NCBI GenBank assembly: GCA_025403435.1
Contig: CM046348.1
Coordinates: 17,583,679 to 17,647,678, forward strand
Origin: Artocarpus heterophyllus
Taxonomy: Eukaryota; Streptophyta; Magnoliopsida; Rosales; Moraceae
Direction of reading: 5' to 3'
DNA length: 64,000 nt
Shown here: positions 1 through 10,690 of the stretch, in pieces
Layout: each line of letters starts with the position of its first letter
How positions within the stretch are numbered: the first letter of the stretch is position 1
Position numbers and translations under genes: made by a program
The notes under the pieces: generated by a model
Seen by the model: only the letters and a program-made list of their open reading frames with translations
Databases searched by the model: none
What the model was told of the DNA's origin: nothing

Positions 1-392
1 TTTTTAATTGTCCGTGGTTATTGTTGTACAGTAGCTTCGTAGTAAATTTCTTATTTTACATTTCTTTTAGTTTTTTGCAATTTTAATTCGATTTAGTGAC
101 TATTCCATTTTTTTTAAGTTAAATGTTTTGGGGAATTTTTGGTTAATTCTATTTTAGTCTTTTTCATTAGTGTATATGCAAAAGTCCAACTTTTTGCTTG
201 GTTTTGATTATTATTATTATTATTATTTGGGAGAAAAAAATCACATATTTGGTTAAAACCTAATAAATAATGTCATATAGTTTCACAATTTCTAGTAAAT
301 ATGATATCATAAGAAATTGAGTAATATCTCATGAGAAATTAAGAACAAAAACCTCAAAAAAGCCCCACCTCTTTCTTCTTTATATCTCCTAA
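1..392. other. AT-rich flank, no gene seen
   Basis: No coding region or RNA gene is recognisable. The stretch is AT-rich and holds an (ATT)n microsatellite near 206-227. It ends at the 5-bp target duplication CCTTT (393-397) of the gypsy-1 insertion. It does not resemble the tandem array on the other side of that element, so gypsy-1 sits at or near the left edge of the array. Confidence 0.6.
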
Positions 393-891
393 CCTTTTGT
401 CACGCCCCGGAGTACGGGAGGTGACGTGGCGGAATATTTAGATTAAGTAAAAGAGAATTTAATTGAAACCGATGGTTTAAGAATCAAATTAAATGAGAAA
501 TAAGAATATTTCCACCACATTTTTATAAAAGAATTTATAAATATTAAACGAGTAATAAAAATTAAATAAAAACCGCGAGTATGGGTTCCACAACCCACAA
601 CTTGTGCACATACATGGTTCTGACAATATCATAAATACAATTACAGTCCAAGTACAAATAAAGTTAAAAATCTTACATGCCTTGATTAAATAATACAAAA
701 TATATAAAATAATCCTCCTATTGCTCCTGAGTTCGGTCCGAAGAATCCTCTCTAAACCTAAATGAGAAACCACCTAGAAGGGGGGAAATTTAAAACAATA
801 AAACGTGAGCGAAAGGCTCAGTAGGACTATGTTTTATAAAATAAATTAATTTGAAGAAACATTTCATTGACAAGAGTACTCAAAAGAAACC

Positions 892-930
<39 letters not shown>

Positions 931-1551
931 GAGTAGAACAGTCCTGACTCAGAAAAGTCTACTCGCACAATTAGAAATACTATTTTTCTTTTCCTAGGCA
1001 AACCATGATATCACCACCGTAGTGGCCCAGCTGGGTTTCAGGACCTGCCCCCAAGGTCGATCGCTACACGACCCGATCTCTGATATGGCATCATGCCTTT
1101 GTGTTTATTATCATTATCATTCAAAACCCAATTACCGAGTGTTGTCAATTACGTTCATTATGAAATTCATTTCATAATCACGGTATATTAAAATATAACC
1201 GATAAAACCATTTCCAAACAACCGTTGAAAACATTTTGATAGAAATCCTTTTCAAAGCCAAATCATTTCAAAACCAGGCTACCAAGGAAATAGGATGGAA
1301 GTCCTACCTCAATACTCGTGCTGGTGCCCCACACCGTAATCCCGGTCCGCTATACGTTAGCTCCGCGGTACCACGAACGATCCTAGATACAAACTAAGTC
1401 GATCAATATCTAGTTCGAAACATTCTATGTTACCAAACCATTTTATGATGTCCTAGTGTGCCATTTGTACCTTTAAAATCATTCTATAAGGTTGAGATTT
1501 AAATCAGGGTTCAAAACAATGAAAACGGGTAAAAATCACAAAATTTTCCAT

Positions 1552-1627
1552 GCCTCGGTTGGCCTGCCGGCCGGAAGAACACCGGCCTGTCGATCATCAC
1601 TCCGGCCTGCCGAGGCCGAACTGGGAA
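1552..1627. repeat. GC-rich palindrome modules, short version, in gypsy-1 left LTR
   Basis: Three or four copies of the word GGCCTGCCGG/GGCCTGCCGA or close variants stand out against AT-rich LTR sequence. The two flanks align exactly with those of the longer block at 8368-8545, so this copy has lost modules or the other has gained them. Confidence 0.75.
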
Positions 1628-2092
1628 AATCCAGAAATCCCAGCCACGGGTTTCTCGATCCCGAAAACATAAATCTTGTTTCTAACCTGTTTTTCTCAAA
1701 TCCCAAGCATGAAAAACAATCATAGTTGATAGAAAAACATACTAGAACATTTTTGGACTCATTTAAACAAGATTTAAACTTGAAATCCTCAAAAATCTGA
1801 AAATGAGAAAATGAGGAGAAAAATGAAAAATCTTGAATCCGATTTGTTTTTCTTCAATCTAAGCTTCGATTCTAGTTGTTCTAAGTTCGTTTAACTCAAA
1901 TCCACGGTTTTCTAAGCTTAAAGAAACCTAGATTTCAAAAATACACAAAATTGAAAATTTTGGAAAAAGTTTAGAAATTTCAAAACTAACCTCGAATCGA
2001 AGCTTCAATCCGCGTTCTCGGTTGCTAAATCACCTCCCCGAGCCTCCTCCTTGCTATCCCGAAGCTTGGATTCACAATTGGGTTTAAAAATT

Positions 2093-2187
2093 TGAGAGAG
2101 ATATAGAGAGAGAGAGAGTGCCGAGAGAGAGATCAAGAGGAAGAGAGAGAGAGATGCGTGAGAGTGAGGAGAGAGAGAGAGAGGAAG
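2093..2187. repeat. GA-rich microsatellite in left LTR
   Basis: A run of GAGAGA interrupted by short words. On the element's coding strand this is a CT-rich stretch directly downstream of a TATTTAT box, the usual place for a plant LTR transcript leader. The same run is at 9014-9110 in the other LTR. Confidence 0.8.
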
Positions 2188-2471
2188 GAAATAAATAGAG
2201 AAAATTGGTGGGCGGTTTTACTGTGCGAAAACCATGTACCGCCCACGGTTTTGCAAAACGGAGTATTTTTAACATTTTACAAATTGTTGTGTTTTAAAAC
2301 TCAAAACATCATTTTAAAATAACAAGAAATCATTTGGATTTACCAAATTAACAAAACAACCAAAATTTCAAAATCCAACCCAATAATCAAATTTATGTTA
2401 AAACATTAATTATGGCACACTAATTCATCATTTACATTTCATTAACATTAAATAAATTTCGGGGCGTTACA

Positions 2472-2490
2472 ACTCTCCACCCCTAAAAGA
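2472..2490 (-). other. Polypurine tract of gypsy-1
   Basis: Read on the minus strand, the bases next to the 3' LTR are a purine-rich tract ending AGGGGTGGAGAG. This is the expected plus-strand primer position for an LTR retrotransposon. Confidence 0.75.
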
Positions 2491-2507
2491 AATTTCACCC
2501 TCGAAAT

Positions 2508-3856
2508 TTACAACTCATCTAAAAAACAAAACAAGTGCGGATACAATTCCCGCATACTCGACTCTAGTTCCCAAGTGGCTTCATCAACCCCATGATGCTG
2601 CCACACGACCTTTACCAATGTTATTTCACGACGACGCAAGCTAATCACTTTCCGGTCGATGATCTGAATCGGCATTTCTTCGTATGTCGTATCTTCCTGA
2701 ACCTGCACATCGCGGAACGAAACTATCTTACCCTACTAGGTGGACACTTCCTAAGCATCGACACATGGAATACATCGTGCACATGAGAAAGTCCGGGTGG
2801 AAGATCAAGCCGATAAGCGACCACACCAACACGCTTAGTGATCTCGAACGGCCCAATATACCTCGGCGCGAGCTTCCCACTCACTCCGAACCGCATAGTT
2901 CCCTTACGAGGTGATACCCTCAAGAGAACGAAATCTCCAACCGCGAACTCTAAAGGTCTACATCTTCTATCTGCGTAGCTCTTTTGCCGACTCTGAGCTG
3001 CTCTTAACCGATCTCAAATCACCGCGACTTTCTCGTTGCTATCACGAATCTCTTCCGGCCCAAGAATAACTCTATCTTCTGGCTCGGCCCAACACACAGG
3101 TGACCGACACGGTCGCCCATACAACGCCTCAAATTGTGCCATACCAATACTCGCCTGATAACTATTGTTGTACGCGAAGTCCGCCAAATGCAAACATTGC
3201 TTCCAATTCCCGCCGAAGTCTAACGCACAAGCACGCAACATATCCTCGAGAACCTGAATAACCCGCTCAGACTGCCCATCAGTCTGAGGATGAAATGCCG
3301 TACTGAAGTTCAAATCTGTACCCAAAGCCTCCTGAAAACTCCTCCAGTACTTAGCATTAAACCTGGTGTCTCGATCAGAGGTGATGGACAAAGGAACTCC
3401 ATGCAACCTCACAACGTTCTGCATATACAACTCTCCGAGAATCTTCCTAGAACACGTCGACCTAAATGGAATAAAATGCGCCGATTTTGTCAACCTGTCG
3501 ACCACAACCCAAACTGCATCGTGCCGCTGCTCCGTCCTCGGCAAACCTGTGAGAAAATCCATCGTCACATGCTCCCATTTCCACCCTAGAATAGGAAGCG
3601 GCTGAAGCTGACCTGCAGGCTTCTGATGCTCGGCTTTCACCTGAAGACACGTCGAACACTTGGCCACGTACTCTCGAACATCTTTATTCATGCCTCTCCA
3701 CCAATACTGCCTCTTCAAATCGCGATACATCTTGGTGCTCCCCGGATGAATAGCGAACTGAGACCTATGGGCTTCTTCTAGAACGGCTTTCGTCACCTCG
3801 GCGATAACTGGAACTGCAAGACGCTCCCGAAAGTACAACGATCCATCTGCATGCAC
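2508..3856 (-). pseudogene. gypsy-1 integrase with GPY/F and chromodomain-like tail (broken)
   Basis: This part of pol inserts the cDNA into the host genome. The uninterrupted piece at 3014-3856 has the zinc-binding HHCC set (H30, H37, C67, C70 of that piece) and the catalytic triad D100, D161 and E197 (in MDFLTG, SDRDTRF and SERVIQ). After a TGA at 3014-3016 the same frame continues with the GPY/F-type module (2723-2923, RYIGPFEI). A frame change near 2715 then leads to a chromodomain-like tail (2508-2708, HHGVDEATWE). Chromodomains in such elements steer insertion to marked chromatin. Two more in-frame stops (near 3859 and 3932) separate this piece from RNase H upstream. All catalytic residues remain, but no single frame is open. 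Confidence 0.9.
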
Positions 3857-3931
3857 GCTTCATTCTTCAAACTGCTCCCCGTTCTGAATCCGCGACCAAA
3901 TCCCCTGCAAATGCCGATCCTGCCACTGATT

Positions 3932-5899
3932 TTACTTCACCATCCGAACAAGAGCTGGAGTCGCTTCCACGTGATATAATGAAACTCGATCACAGTCTTC
4001 ATGATACCGTAGCTGATACTCACTCACTGTCGCATCCCTGCTCCAGTCCTCAAAAATCAAACAAGCGAGAATCCTTGAAGATTTCCTGCTAAGCGCGTCC
4101 GCGACCACATTAGCTTTTCTGGGATGATACTGCAACGCGAAATCATAATCCTCCATGTACTCGATCCATCTACGCTGCCTCAAGTTGAGATCCCTCTGAG
4201 TGAACAGATACCTCAAACTCTTGTGATCGGAGAAGACCTGAAACGACGCTCCATACAAATAACACCTCCAAATCTTCAGCGCGTAGATCACCGCTGCAAG
4301 CTCTAAATCGTGAGTAGGATAATTTCGCTCGTGAGGTCGTAGCTGTCTTGATCCGTACGCAACTACACGTCCAAGCTGCATCAGCACGCATCCAAGTCCG
4401 CGCCCTGAAGCATCCGCATAAACCTCATATGGCTCATCACTGCTAGGAATAACCAACACTGGAGCTGAAGTCAACCGGTTCTTCAATTCCTGAAAACCAA
4501 GCTCACAATCTTCATTCCACTCAAACCTGACATTTTTCTTGATTAATCTCGTCAACGGAGGTGCAATCTTTGAAAAATCCTTTACAAATTTCCTGTAATA
4601 TCCAGCAAGACCTAAGAAGCTGCGAATCTCTGCTACATTCCTTAGTCGTTCCCATTCCAATATAGCTTCAATCTTGGACGGATCCACTGAAATACCATGC
4701 TCCGAGATGACATAACCCAGAAATTTGACCTCAGTCAACCAAAATTCACACTTTTCCCTCTTAGCATACAACTGGTGCTCCCGTAGAGTCTGAAGCACGA
4801 TCCGAAGGTGCTGCTCATGCTCCTCCCAAGTCTTAGAATACACAAGAATTTCATCGATGAACACGATCACGAACTGATCCAAATACGGCCTAAATATCCT
4901 GTTCATCAGATCTATGAAAGCTGCCGGAGCATTCGTCAACCCAAAAGACATAACCAAAAACTCGAAGTGCCCATACCGAGTCCTAAAAGCTGTCTTGGGA
5001 ATATCCTCTTCCTTGATCCTGAGCTGATGATAACCTGAACGCAAATCAATCTTCGAGAAGTACCGCGAACCTCCCAACTGATCAAACAACTCATCAATCC
5101 TTGGCAAGGGATACTTGTTCTTCACCGTAACACGATTCAGCTGCCGATAATCCACACATAACCTGAGAGTCCCATCGTGCTTCTTAGCGAACAAAACTGG
5201 TGCTCCCCACGGAGATGTGTTGTTCCGAATATATCCTTTATCAGCAAGCTCCTGAAGTTGCTTCCTCAATTCCTTCATTTCTGCCGGCGCCATCCGATAA
5301 GGTGCCATAGAAATCGATAATGTCCCTGGAAACAACTCGATACCAAACTCAATCTCCCGATGTGGTGGTAATCCTAGTAACTCATCGGGGAAAACATCCT
5401 CGAACTCATCAACCACCAGAATCGCTAAACTGCCACTCGAAACATAGGGCTCGCAATCTAGATTAGCAAGAAAAGCACAACAACCTAGATTCCTTCGCCC
5501 TCCTAGACACGACTTCATGAGACGCTCACTCATTAACCAATCACCACCACCTTGGTAAGTGATCATCATCCCCCTATCAGACACTAGGGTCACTTTTCTA
5601 AGTTGGCAGTCCACGACTGCACTATACCTGGACAACCAGTACATCCCTAGAATTACATCATAGGAGCTCATGGGGAGTACAATCAAATCACTTTTCAAAA
5701 TCTCATCCCCAATCTTTATTTTACAAGATTTACACATACAATTTACACACACCCGCCCCAAGGGAGAAGTTATAACTAGGGGTTCATTAAACTCTTCTAT
5801 CTCTAATCCCAAGGCATGTACAAAGGAACTCGAAATGAGAGAATGAGAGGCACCGGTATCAAATAAAATGCGAGCTAAAGATCTGGAAACCAAAATCAT
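3932..5899 (-). pseudogene. gypsy-1 protease, reverse transcriptase and RNase H
   Basis: A 655-codon open stretch, in frame with gag but cut off from it by TAG codons at 5924-5926 and 6143-6145. The aspartic protease signature FDTGAS is at residues 13-18. The reverse transcriptase follows, with [13 protein letters not shown] and [12 protein letters not shown]. The catalytic box reads FIDE (D349, E350; codon 4850-4852) where active enzymes have two aspartates. RNase H follows ([10 protein letters not shown]; the family [14 protein letters not shown] region appears as [14 protein letters not shown]). It ends at TAA 3932-3934, short of the integrase. The D-to-E change in the metal-binding pair would probably abolish polymerisation on its own; that is inference from the family. 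Confidence 0.92.
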
Positions 5900-6142
5900 A
5901 CCATCGATAACCGCGTTATTAGTCTAAGAATCTGACCCTCCAGATGCCATTGCATGAACCTGCACTGGCGCTTTTCCTTTTCCTCTATCGACATTGCTGG
6001 GTCCTGGATTACTCGGCCGATGCTGCTGAGATGGAGACGACTGCACACTGCCTGTACTCGGCGCTCTATACTGAGGAACACTGCGCTGAAAATACTGTGG
6101 CTGCTGCCCCCGTACCGGATATGAGAATTGCTGAGGAGAAAA

Positions 6143-7108
6143 CTACGGATACTGCAACTGCGAGTACTGCGGAGGCGGAGGTAGAGTCTGAGGCTGAGGC
6201 TGAGACGAACGACTGGCATCCTCCCCGGTCTGCGATCCAAGACGAGCACTCCTGATTGGGCAATTCCTCTTGATATGTCCAGGCTGCTGATAGAAATGAC
6301 AATGAAAGCTGTAGGGATTGCACCCGCTGCCAGACGAACTGCTGCTGCCACTGGTCGCACCGCCTTGCTTGCCCTTCCCCGGAGCTGGACGACTACTGGT
6401 GCTCTTCTTGCCACTCCTCTGCGGTCCTCCTAAAGCCTTGGCTCGTTCCTCACAATACTGCACATAATCATTCTCCACGGAGATTGCCGACGATACAAGC
6501 TCTCCGAAACTCCTAAGCCGTAGAGCAACCAACTGCCGCCGAATAGAAGCCTTGAGTCCTTCCTGAAACTTAATACATTTCTCGCGCTCCGATGCCACCG
6601 CTGATGGAGCAAACCTAGCCAACTCATTAAACTTTGCCTCATACTCCCGAACTGACATATCACCCTGCTGCAACCTGTAGAACTCAGCTGCCTTCTGATC
6701 TCTATACCCTTGCAAAAAATACCGATCATAGAACAGCTCCTCGAACTTGTCCCAACTGATATCGCCACCGCGCTCCAGACGCTTAGTCTGTTTCCACCAA
6801 GTGTTAGCGCCACCCTCGAGCTTATATGCAGCAAACTCCACACGATACTCCTCAGGCACACCAAGAGTATCCAAGTGCTTCGAGATCGAATCCAACCAAT
6901 ACTCAGCTAACTGCGGATCCCCATTGCCATCAAAAGTCAGAATAGACGCCCGTCGGAATTCCTTAAAGTATGCATGCCGACTACCAACGTCAAAATCCCC
7001 CGGTCTAGCCCTGGCTGCCATCTGCCGGAAAGCCGCAAACATAGACCTCATCATGCTTTCATCGTTCCCGAACTCAGCGTCAGTTGTCAAACGACGTCTA
7101 GGTGCCAT
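6143..7108 (-). pseudogene. gypsy-1 Gag (capsid/nucleocapsid), ends at premature TAG
   Basis: 321 codons from an ATG 105 bp inside the 5' LTR. The retrotransposon Gag domain spans about residues 50-215 (LTFDGNGDPQLAEYWL, FYRLQQGDMSVREYEAKF). A basic, Ser/Gly-rich linker and a CCHC-type zinc knuckle follow at 270-283. The knuckle has lost its second cysteine (C270, Y273, H278, C283), so RNA binding is doubtful. TAG at 6143-6145 stops the frame; beyond it the same frame is open for 72 more codons of Gln/Pro/Ser-rich sequence to a second TAG at 5924-5926, then runs into protease. The family makes one Gag-Pol polyprotein, so these are best read as lesions. Gln codons are likely at both stop positions, by inference. 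Confidence 0.9.
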
Positions 7109-7198
7109 TCTCTCACTTCTGAAAACAGAATTTGGACTGTCAGAGGTATTTCATTGTCAAACCTATGTGTGTACAATTCCCAAGGTTCATAACCTTGA

Positions 7199-7210
7199 GC
7201 TCTGATACCA
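7199..7210 (-). other. Primer-binding site of gypsy-1 (tRNA-iMet type)
   Basis: On the minus strand this reads TGGTATCAGAGC, the classic plant initiator-Met tRNA primer site, three bases inside the 5' LTR. It fixes the minus-strand orientation of the element. Confidence 0.9.
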
Positions 7211-7707
7211 TTCTGTCACGCCCTGGAGTACGGGAGGTGACGTGGTGAAATATTTAGATTAATTAAAAGAGAATTTAATTGAAACCGATGGTTTAAGAAT
7301 CAAATTAAATGAGAAATAAGAATATTTCCACCATATTTTTATAAAAGAATTTATAAATATTAAACGAGTAATAAAAATTAAATAAAAATCGCGAGTATGG
7401 GTTCCACAACCCACAACTTGTGCACTCACATGGTTCTGACAATATCATAAATACAATTACAGTCCAAGTACAAATAAAGTTCAAAATCTTACATGCCTTG
7501 ATTAAATAATACAAAATATATAAAATAATCCTCCTATTGCTGCTGAGTTCGGTCCGAAGAATCCTCTCCAAACCTAAATGGAAAACCACCTAGAAGGGGG
7601 GAAATTTAAAACAATAAAACGTGAGCGAAAGGCTCAGTAGGACTATGTTTTATAAAATAAATTAATTTGAAGAAACATTTCATTGACAGGAGTACTCAAA
7701 AGAAACC

Positions 7708-7746
<39 letters not shown>

Positions 7747-8367
7747 GAGTAGAACAGTCCTGACTCAAAAAAGTCTACTCGCACAACTAGAAATACTATT
7801 TTTCTTTTCCTAGGCAAACCATGATATCACCACCGTAGTGGCCCAGCTGGGTTTCGGGACCTGCCCCCAAGGTCGATCGCTACACAACCCGATCTCTGAT
7901 ATGGCATCATGCCTTTGTGTTTATTATCATTATCATTCAAAACCCAATTACCGAGTGTTGTCAATTACGTTCATTATGAAATTCATTTCATAATCACGGT
8001 ATATTAAAATATAACCGATAAAACCATTTCCAAACAACCGTTGAAAACATTTTGATAGAAATCCTTTTCAAAGCCAAATCATTTCAAAACCAGGCTACCA
8101 AGGAAATATGATGGAAGTCCTACCTCAATACTCGTGCCGGTGCCCCACACCGTAATCCCGGTCCGCTATACGTTAGCTCCGCGGTACCATGAACGATCCT
8201 AGATACAAACTAAGTCGATCAATATCTAGTTCGAAACATTCTATGTTACCAAACCATTTTATGGTGTCCTCGTGTGCCATTTGTACCTTTAAAATCATTC
8301 TATAAGGTTGGGATTTAAATCAGGGTTCAAAACAGTGAAAACGGGTAAAAATCACAAAATTTTCCAT

Positions 8368-8545
8368 GCCTCGGTCGGCTTGTCGGACTCCCTGCTTCGG
8401 CCGGCCGAACTGCACAGTTCGGCCTGCCGGAAGTAAAGTTCGGTCGGCTGAACACTTCCCCAGGTTCGGCCTGCCGGCCGGAAGAACACCGGCCTGCCGA
8501 TCATCACTCCGGCCTGCCGAACACACAGTTCGGCCTGCCGAACTG
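8368..8545. repeat. GC-rich palindrome module block in gypsy-1 5' LTR
   Basis: About eight copies of CGGCCTGCCG-type words, separated by 5-25 bp unique spacers, in an otherwise AT-rich LTR. Two are long perfect hairpins: GCCGAACTGCACAGTTCGGC (8404-8423, 9-bp arms) and CAGTTCGGCCTGCCGAACTG (8526-8545, 9-bp arms around CT). The block lies downstream of the predicted TATA box, so it would be in the transcript leader. The left LTR has only three or four modules here. No family known to me explains it. Confidence 0.85.
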
Positions 8546-9112
8546 GGAAAATCCAGAAATCCCAGCCACGGGTTTCTCGATCCCCAAAACACAAATCTTG
8601 TTTCTAACCTGTTTTTCTCAAATCCCAAGCATGAAAAACAATCATAGTTGATAGAAAAACATACTAGAACATGTTTGGACTCATTTAAACAAGATTTAAA
8701 CTTGAAATCCTCAAAAATCCAAAAATGAGAAAATGAGGAGAAAAATGAAAAATCTTGAATCCGATTTGTTTTTCTTCAATCTAAGCTTAGATTCTAGTTG
8801 TTCTAAGTTCGTTTAACTCAAATCCAGGGTTTTCTAAGCTTAAACAAACCTAGATTTCAAAAATACACAAAATTGAAAATTTTGGAAAAAGTTTAGAAAT
8901 TTCAAAACTAACATCGAATCGAAGCTTCAATCCGCGTTCTCGGTTGCTAAATCACGTCCCCGAGCCTCCTCCTTGCTATCCCGAAGCTTGGATTTGAAAT
9001 TGGGTTTAAAAATTTGAGAGAGATATAGAGAGAGAGAGAGTGCCGAGAGAGAGATCAAGAGGAAGAGAGAGAGAGATGCGTGAGAGTGAGGAGAGAGAGA
9101 GAGAGAGGAAGG

Positions 9113-9125
9113 AAATAAATAGAGA
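9113..9125 (-). promoter_or_regulatory. Candidate TATA box of gypsy-1 5' LTR
   Basis: On the minus strand this reads CTATTTATTTCC, just before a CT-rich stretch. The position, early in the LTR and ahead of a pyrimidine-rich leader, fits an LTR promoter. No transcript start can be seen from sequence. Confidence 0.4.
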
Positions 9126-9401
9126 AAATCGATGGACGGTTTTTACTGTGCGAAAACCATGTGCCGCCCACGGTTTTGCAAAACGAAGTATTTTTAACAT
9201 TTTACAAATTGTTGTGTTTTAAAACTCAAAACATCATTTTAAAATAATAAGAAATCATTTGGATTTACCAAATTAACAAAACAACCAAAATTTCAAAATC
9301 CAACCCAATAATCAAATTTATGTTAAAATATTAATTATGGCACACTAATTCATCATTTACATTTCATTAACATTAAATAAATTTCAGGGCGTTACACCTT
9401 T

Positions 9402-10690
9402 TCCCTGCCAGCGACTGCAAAATACAACATTAAATAAATTTGCCGTCGACTTCGTAGGACTGCTAGCAGCCGAGAAATACATAATTACTTTGGTAATAAT
9501 TTATTATTGTCTAAATACAAAAATTTATTAGTGACTTTGTTAGATCGTCGACGGTTGGGAAATCAATATTATAAGAGTAACATTGTATTACTGTATAAAT
9601 ACAAAAAAATAATAGCCAACTTCGTCGGACTGCCAGCAATCGAGAAACAATATTACTCTAGTAATACAGGATTAGTGTATAAATACAAAAATTTACCGAC
9701 TGACTTCGCCAAACCACCGATGGCTAAGAATTCAGTATTGCCAAAGTAATACTATGTTACTGTGTAAATACAAAAAATTTACTAGCAACTTCATCGGAGT
9801 ACCCACGGCCAAGAAATACAGTATTACTCTGGTAATACTATATTACTATGAAATATAGTATTACTCTGGTAATACTATAGTATTACTCTGTAAATACAAA
9901 AATTCACCGGTGACTTCGTCGAACCATCGACGGTCGAGAAATACAGGCCCCATTTGTTTTTGTTCTTAAAATTTTTAGAAATGTTTTCGCATGTTTTTCG
10001 AGGCAAAAATTTTAAAAACAGACTCAATACAATTCCCAAAAAATTCTTATTTTTCAAAACAAAAACATTTTCACCTATTTTGAAAACAATACCAAACAGC
10101 CCCGTAGTATTGTTCTGGTAATATTGTATTAGCATGTAAATATAAAAATTTACCGACGACTTAGTCAAACCACCAGTGGCCAAGAAATACAACATTACTT
10201 TGGTAATACTATATTACTGTCTAAACACAAAAATTCACCAGCAACTTTGCCAGACCGCTGGTAATACTGTATCTCCGTGTAATTATAAAAAATTCACTGA
10301 CAACTTTGTCGGACCACCGACTTCCACAAAATACATTATTACTCTAGTAATAATGTATTACTGTGTAAATATTAAAAGCTTATCGACGACTTTGTTGGAC
10401 CGTCGACGGCTGAAAAATACAGTATTACTCTGATAATACTATATTCCTATATAAATACAAAAATTCACTAACGATTTCATCAAACCATTGACTAACGAGA
10501 AATACAGTATTATATGGTAAGACTGTACTACCGTGTAACTACAAAAATCACTAGTGACTTCTTCAAATTGCTGACAGCTAAGAAATATAGTATTATTAGA
10601 GTAATACTGTATTATCATGTAAATACAAAAAATTCATTGTGGACTTTGCCAGACAGCCAGCTATCAGGAAATATAATACTACTCTAGAGG
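9402..10690. repeat. Degenerate ~85-bp tandem array with two palindromes per unit
   Basis: About 13 units of 80-90 bp (one longer), each running from GAAATACAG through GTATTACTCTGGTAATAC, then TGTAAATACAAAAATT, then GACTTCGTCGGACCACCGACGGC. The AT part folds as GTATTAC/GTAATAC with a 4-nt loop. The GC part folds as CGTCGG/CCGACG around ACCA. Units are diverged by substitutions and small duplications. One is interrupted by a MITE (9946-10104). Nothing coding is evident. The array starts exactly at the gypsy-1 insertion and stops at about 10690. Confidence 0.85.
9946..10104. mobile_element. MITE-like insertion (MITE-A copy 1) in the tandem array
   Basis: A ~160-bp insert unlike the array, with imperfect terminal inverted repeats: GGCCCCATTTGTTTTTGTT at the left, and GGGGCTGTTTGGTATTGTT read inward from the right. 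No coding capacity. A related copy sits at about 19503-19655 inside the copia-2 LTR. I could not fix the target duplication, so the superfamily is open. Confidence 0.7.

Larger units (their letters stand above)
398..2471 (-). repeat. gypsy-1 3' LTR (left copy)
   Basis: This 2074-bp copy starts TGTCACGCCC and ends GGCGTTACA on the plus strand. It matches the right copy along its length with scattered, mostly C/T differences. It also lacks about 100 bp of the GC-rich palindrome block (1552-1627 here, 8368-8545 in the other copy). It holds an (AAAT)n run near 893-926 and a GA-rich microsatellite at 2093-2187. Confidence 0.95.
398..9396 (-). mobile_element. Ty3/gypsy LTR retrotransposon gypsy-1 (chromovirus-like), structurally complete
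   Basis: Two near-identical LTRs (398-2471 and 7214-9396) begin TGT and end ACA and are flanked by a perfect 5-bp duplication, CCTTT, at 393-397 and 9397-9401. The element reads on the minus strand, so the right LTR is the 5' LTR. A tRNA-iMet type primer-binding site (7199-7210) and a purine-rich tract (2472-2490) lie just inside the LTRs. The coding order is gag, protease, reverse transcriptase, RNase H, integrase, then a chromodomain-like tail; this order is that of Ty3/gypsy, and the GPY/F plus chromo-like tail points to a chromovirus. Gag and pol share one frame but are cut by in-frame stops near 6143, 5924, 3932, 3859 and 3014, with a frame change near 2715. The similar LTRs suggest a fairly recent insertion that can no longer make its own proteins. 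Confidence 0.95.
7214..9396 (-). repeat. gypsy-1 5' LTR (right copy)
   Basis: This 2183-bp copy matches 398-2471 except for scattered substitutions and a longer palindrome block at 8368-8545. On the minus strand it would carry the promoter, with a TATTTAT box near 9113-9125 followed by a CT-rich leader (9014-9110 on the plus strand is GA-rich). Confidence 0.95.

Noticed and set aside
5944..6255. Plus-strand open frames across gypsy-1
   Set aside because: They lie opposite gag-pol and read out low-complexity sequence; no family resemblance.
8368..8545. CRISPR-like array, short palindromic repeats with unique spacers
   Set aside because: The repeats are about 10-14 bp and the spacers vary from 5 to 25 bp, in a plant retrotransposon; no cas genes. 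It is better described as a palindrome module block.
398..9396. Endogenous plant virus
   Set aside because: LTRs, PBS, PPT, integrase and a chromodomain-like tail identify an LTR retrotransposon; no envelope or movement gene is present.
9402..10690. CRISPR or structural-RNA gene cluster in the 85-bp array
   Set aside because: Units are diverged throughout, with no constant repeat and variable spacer pattern; more like a satellite.
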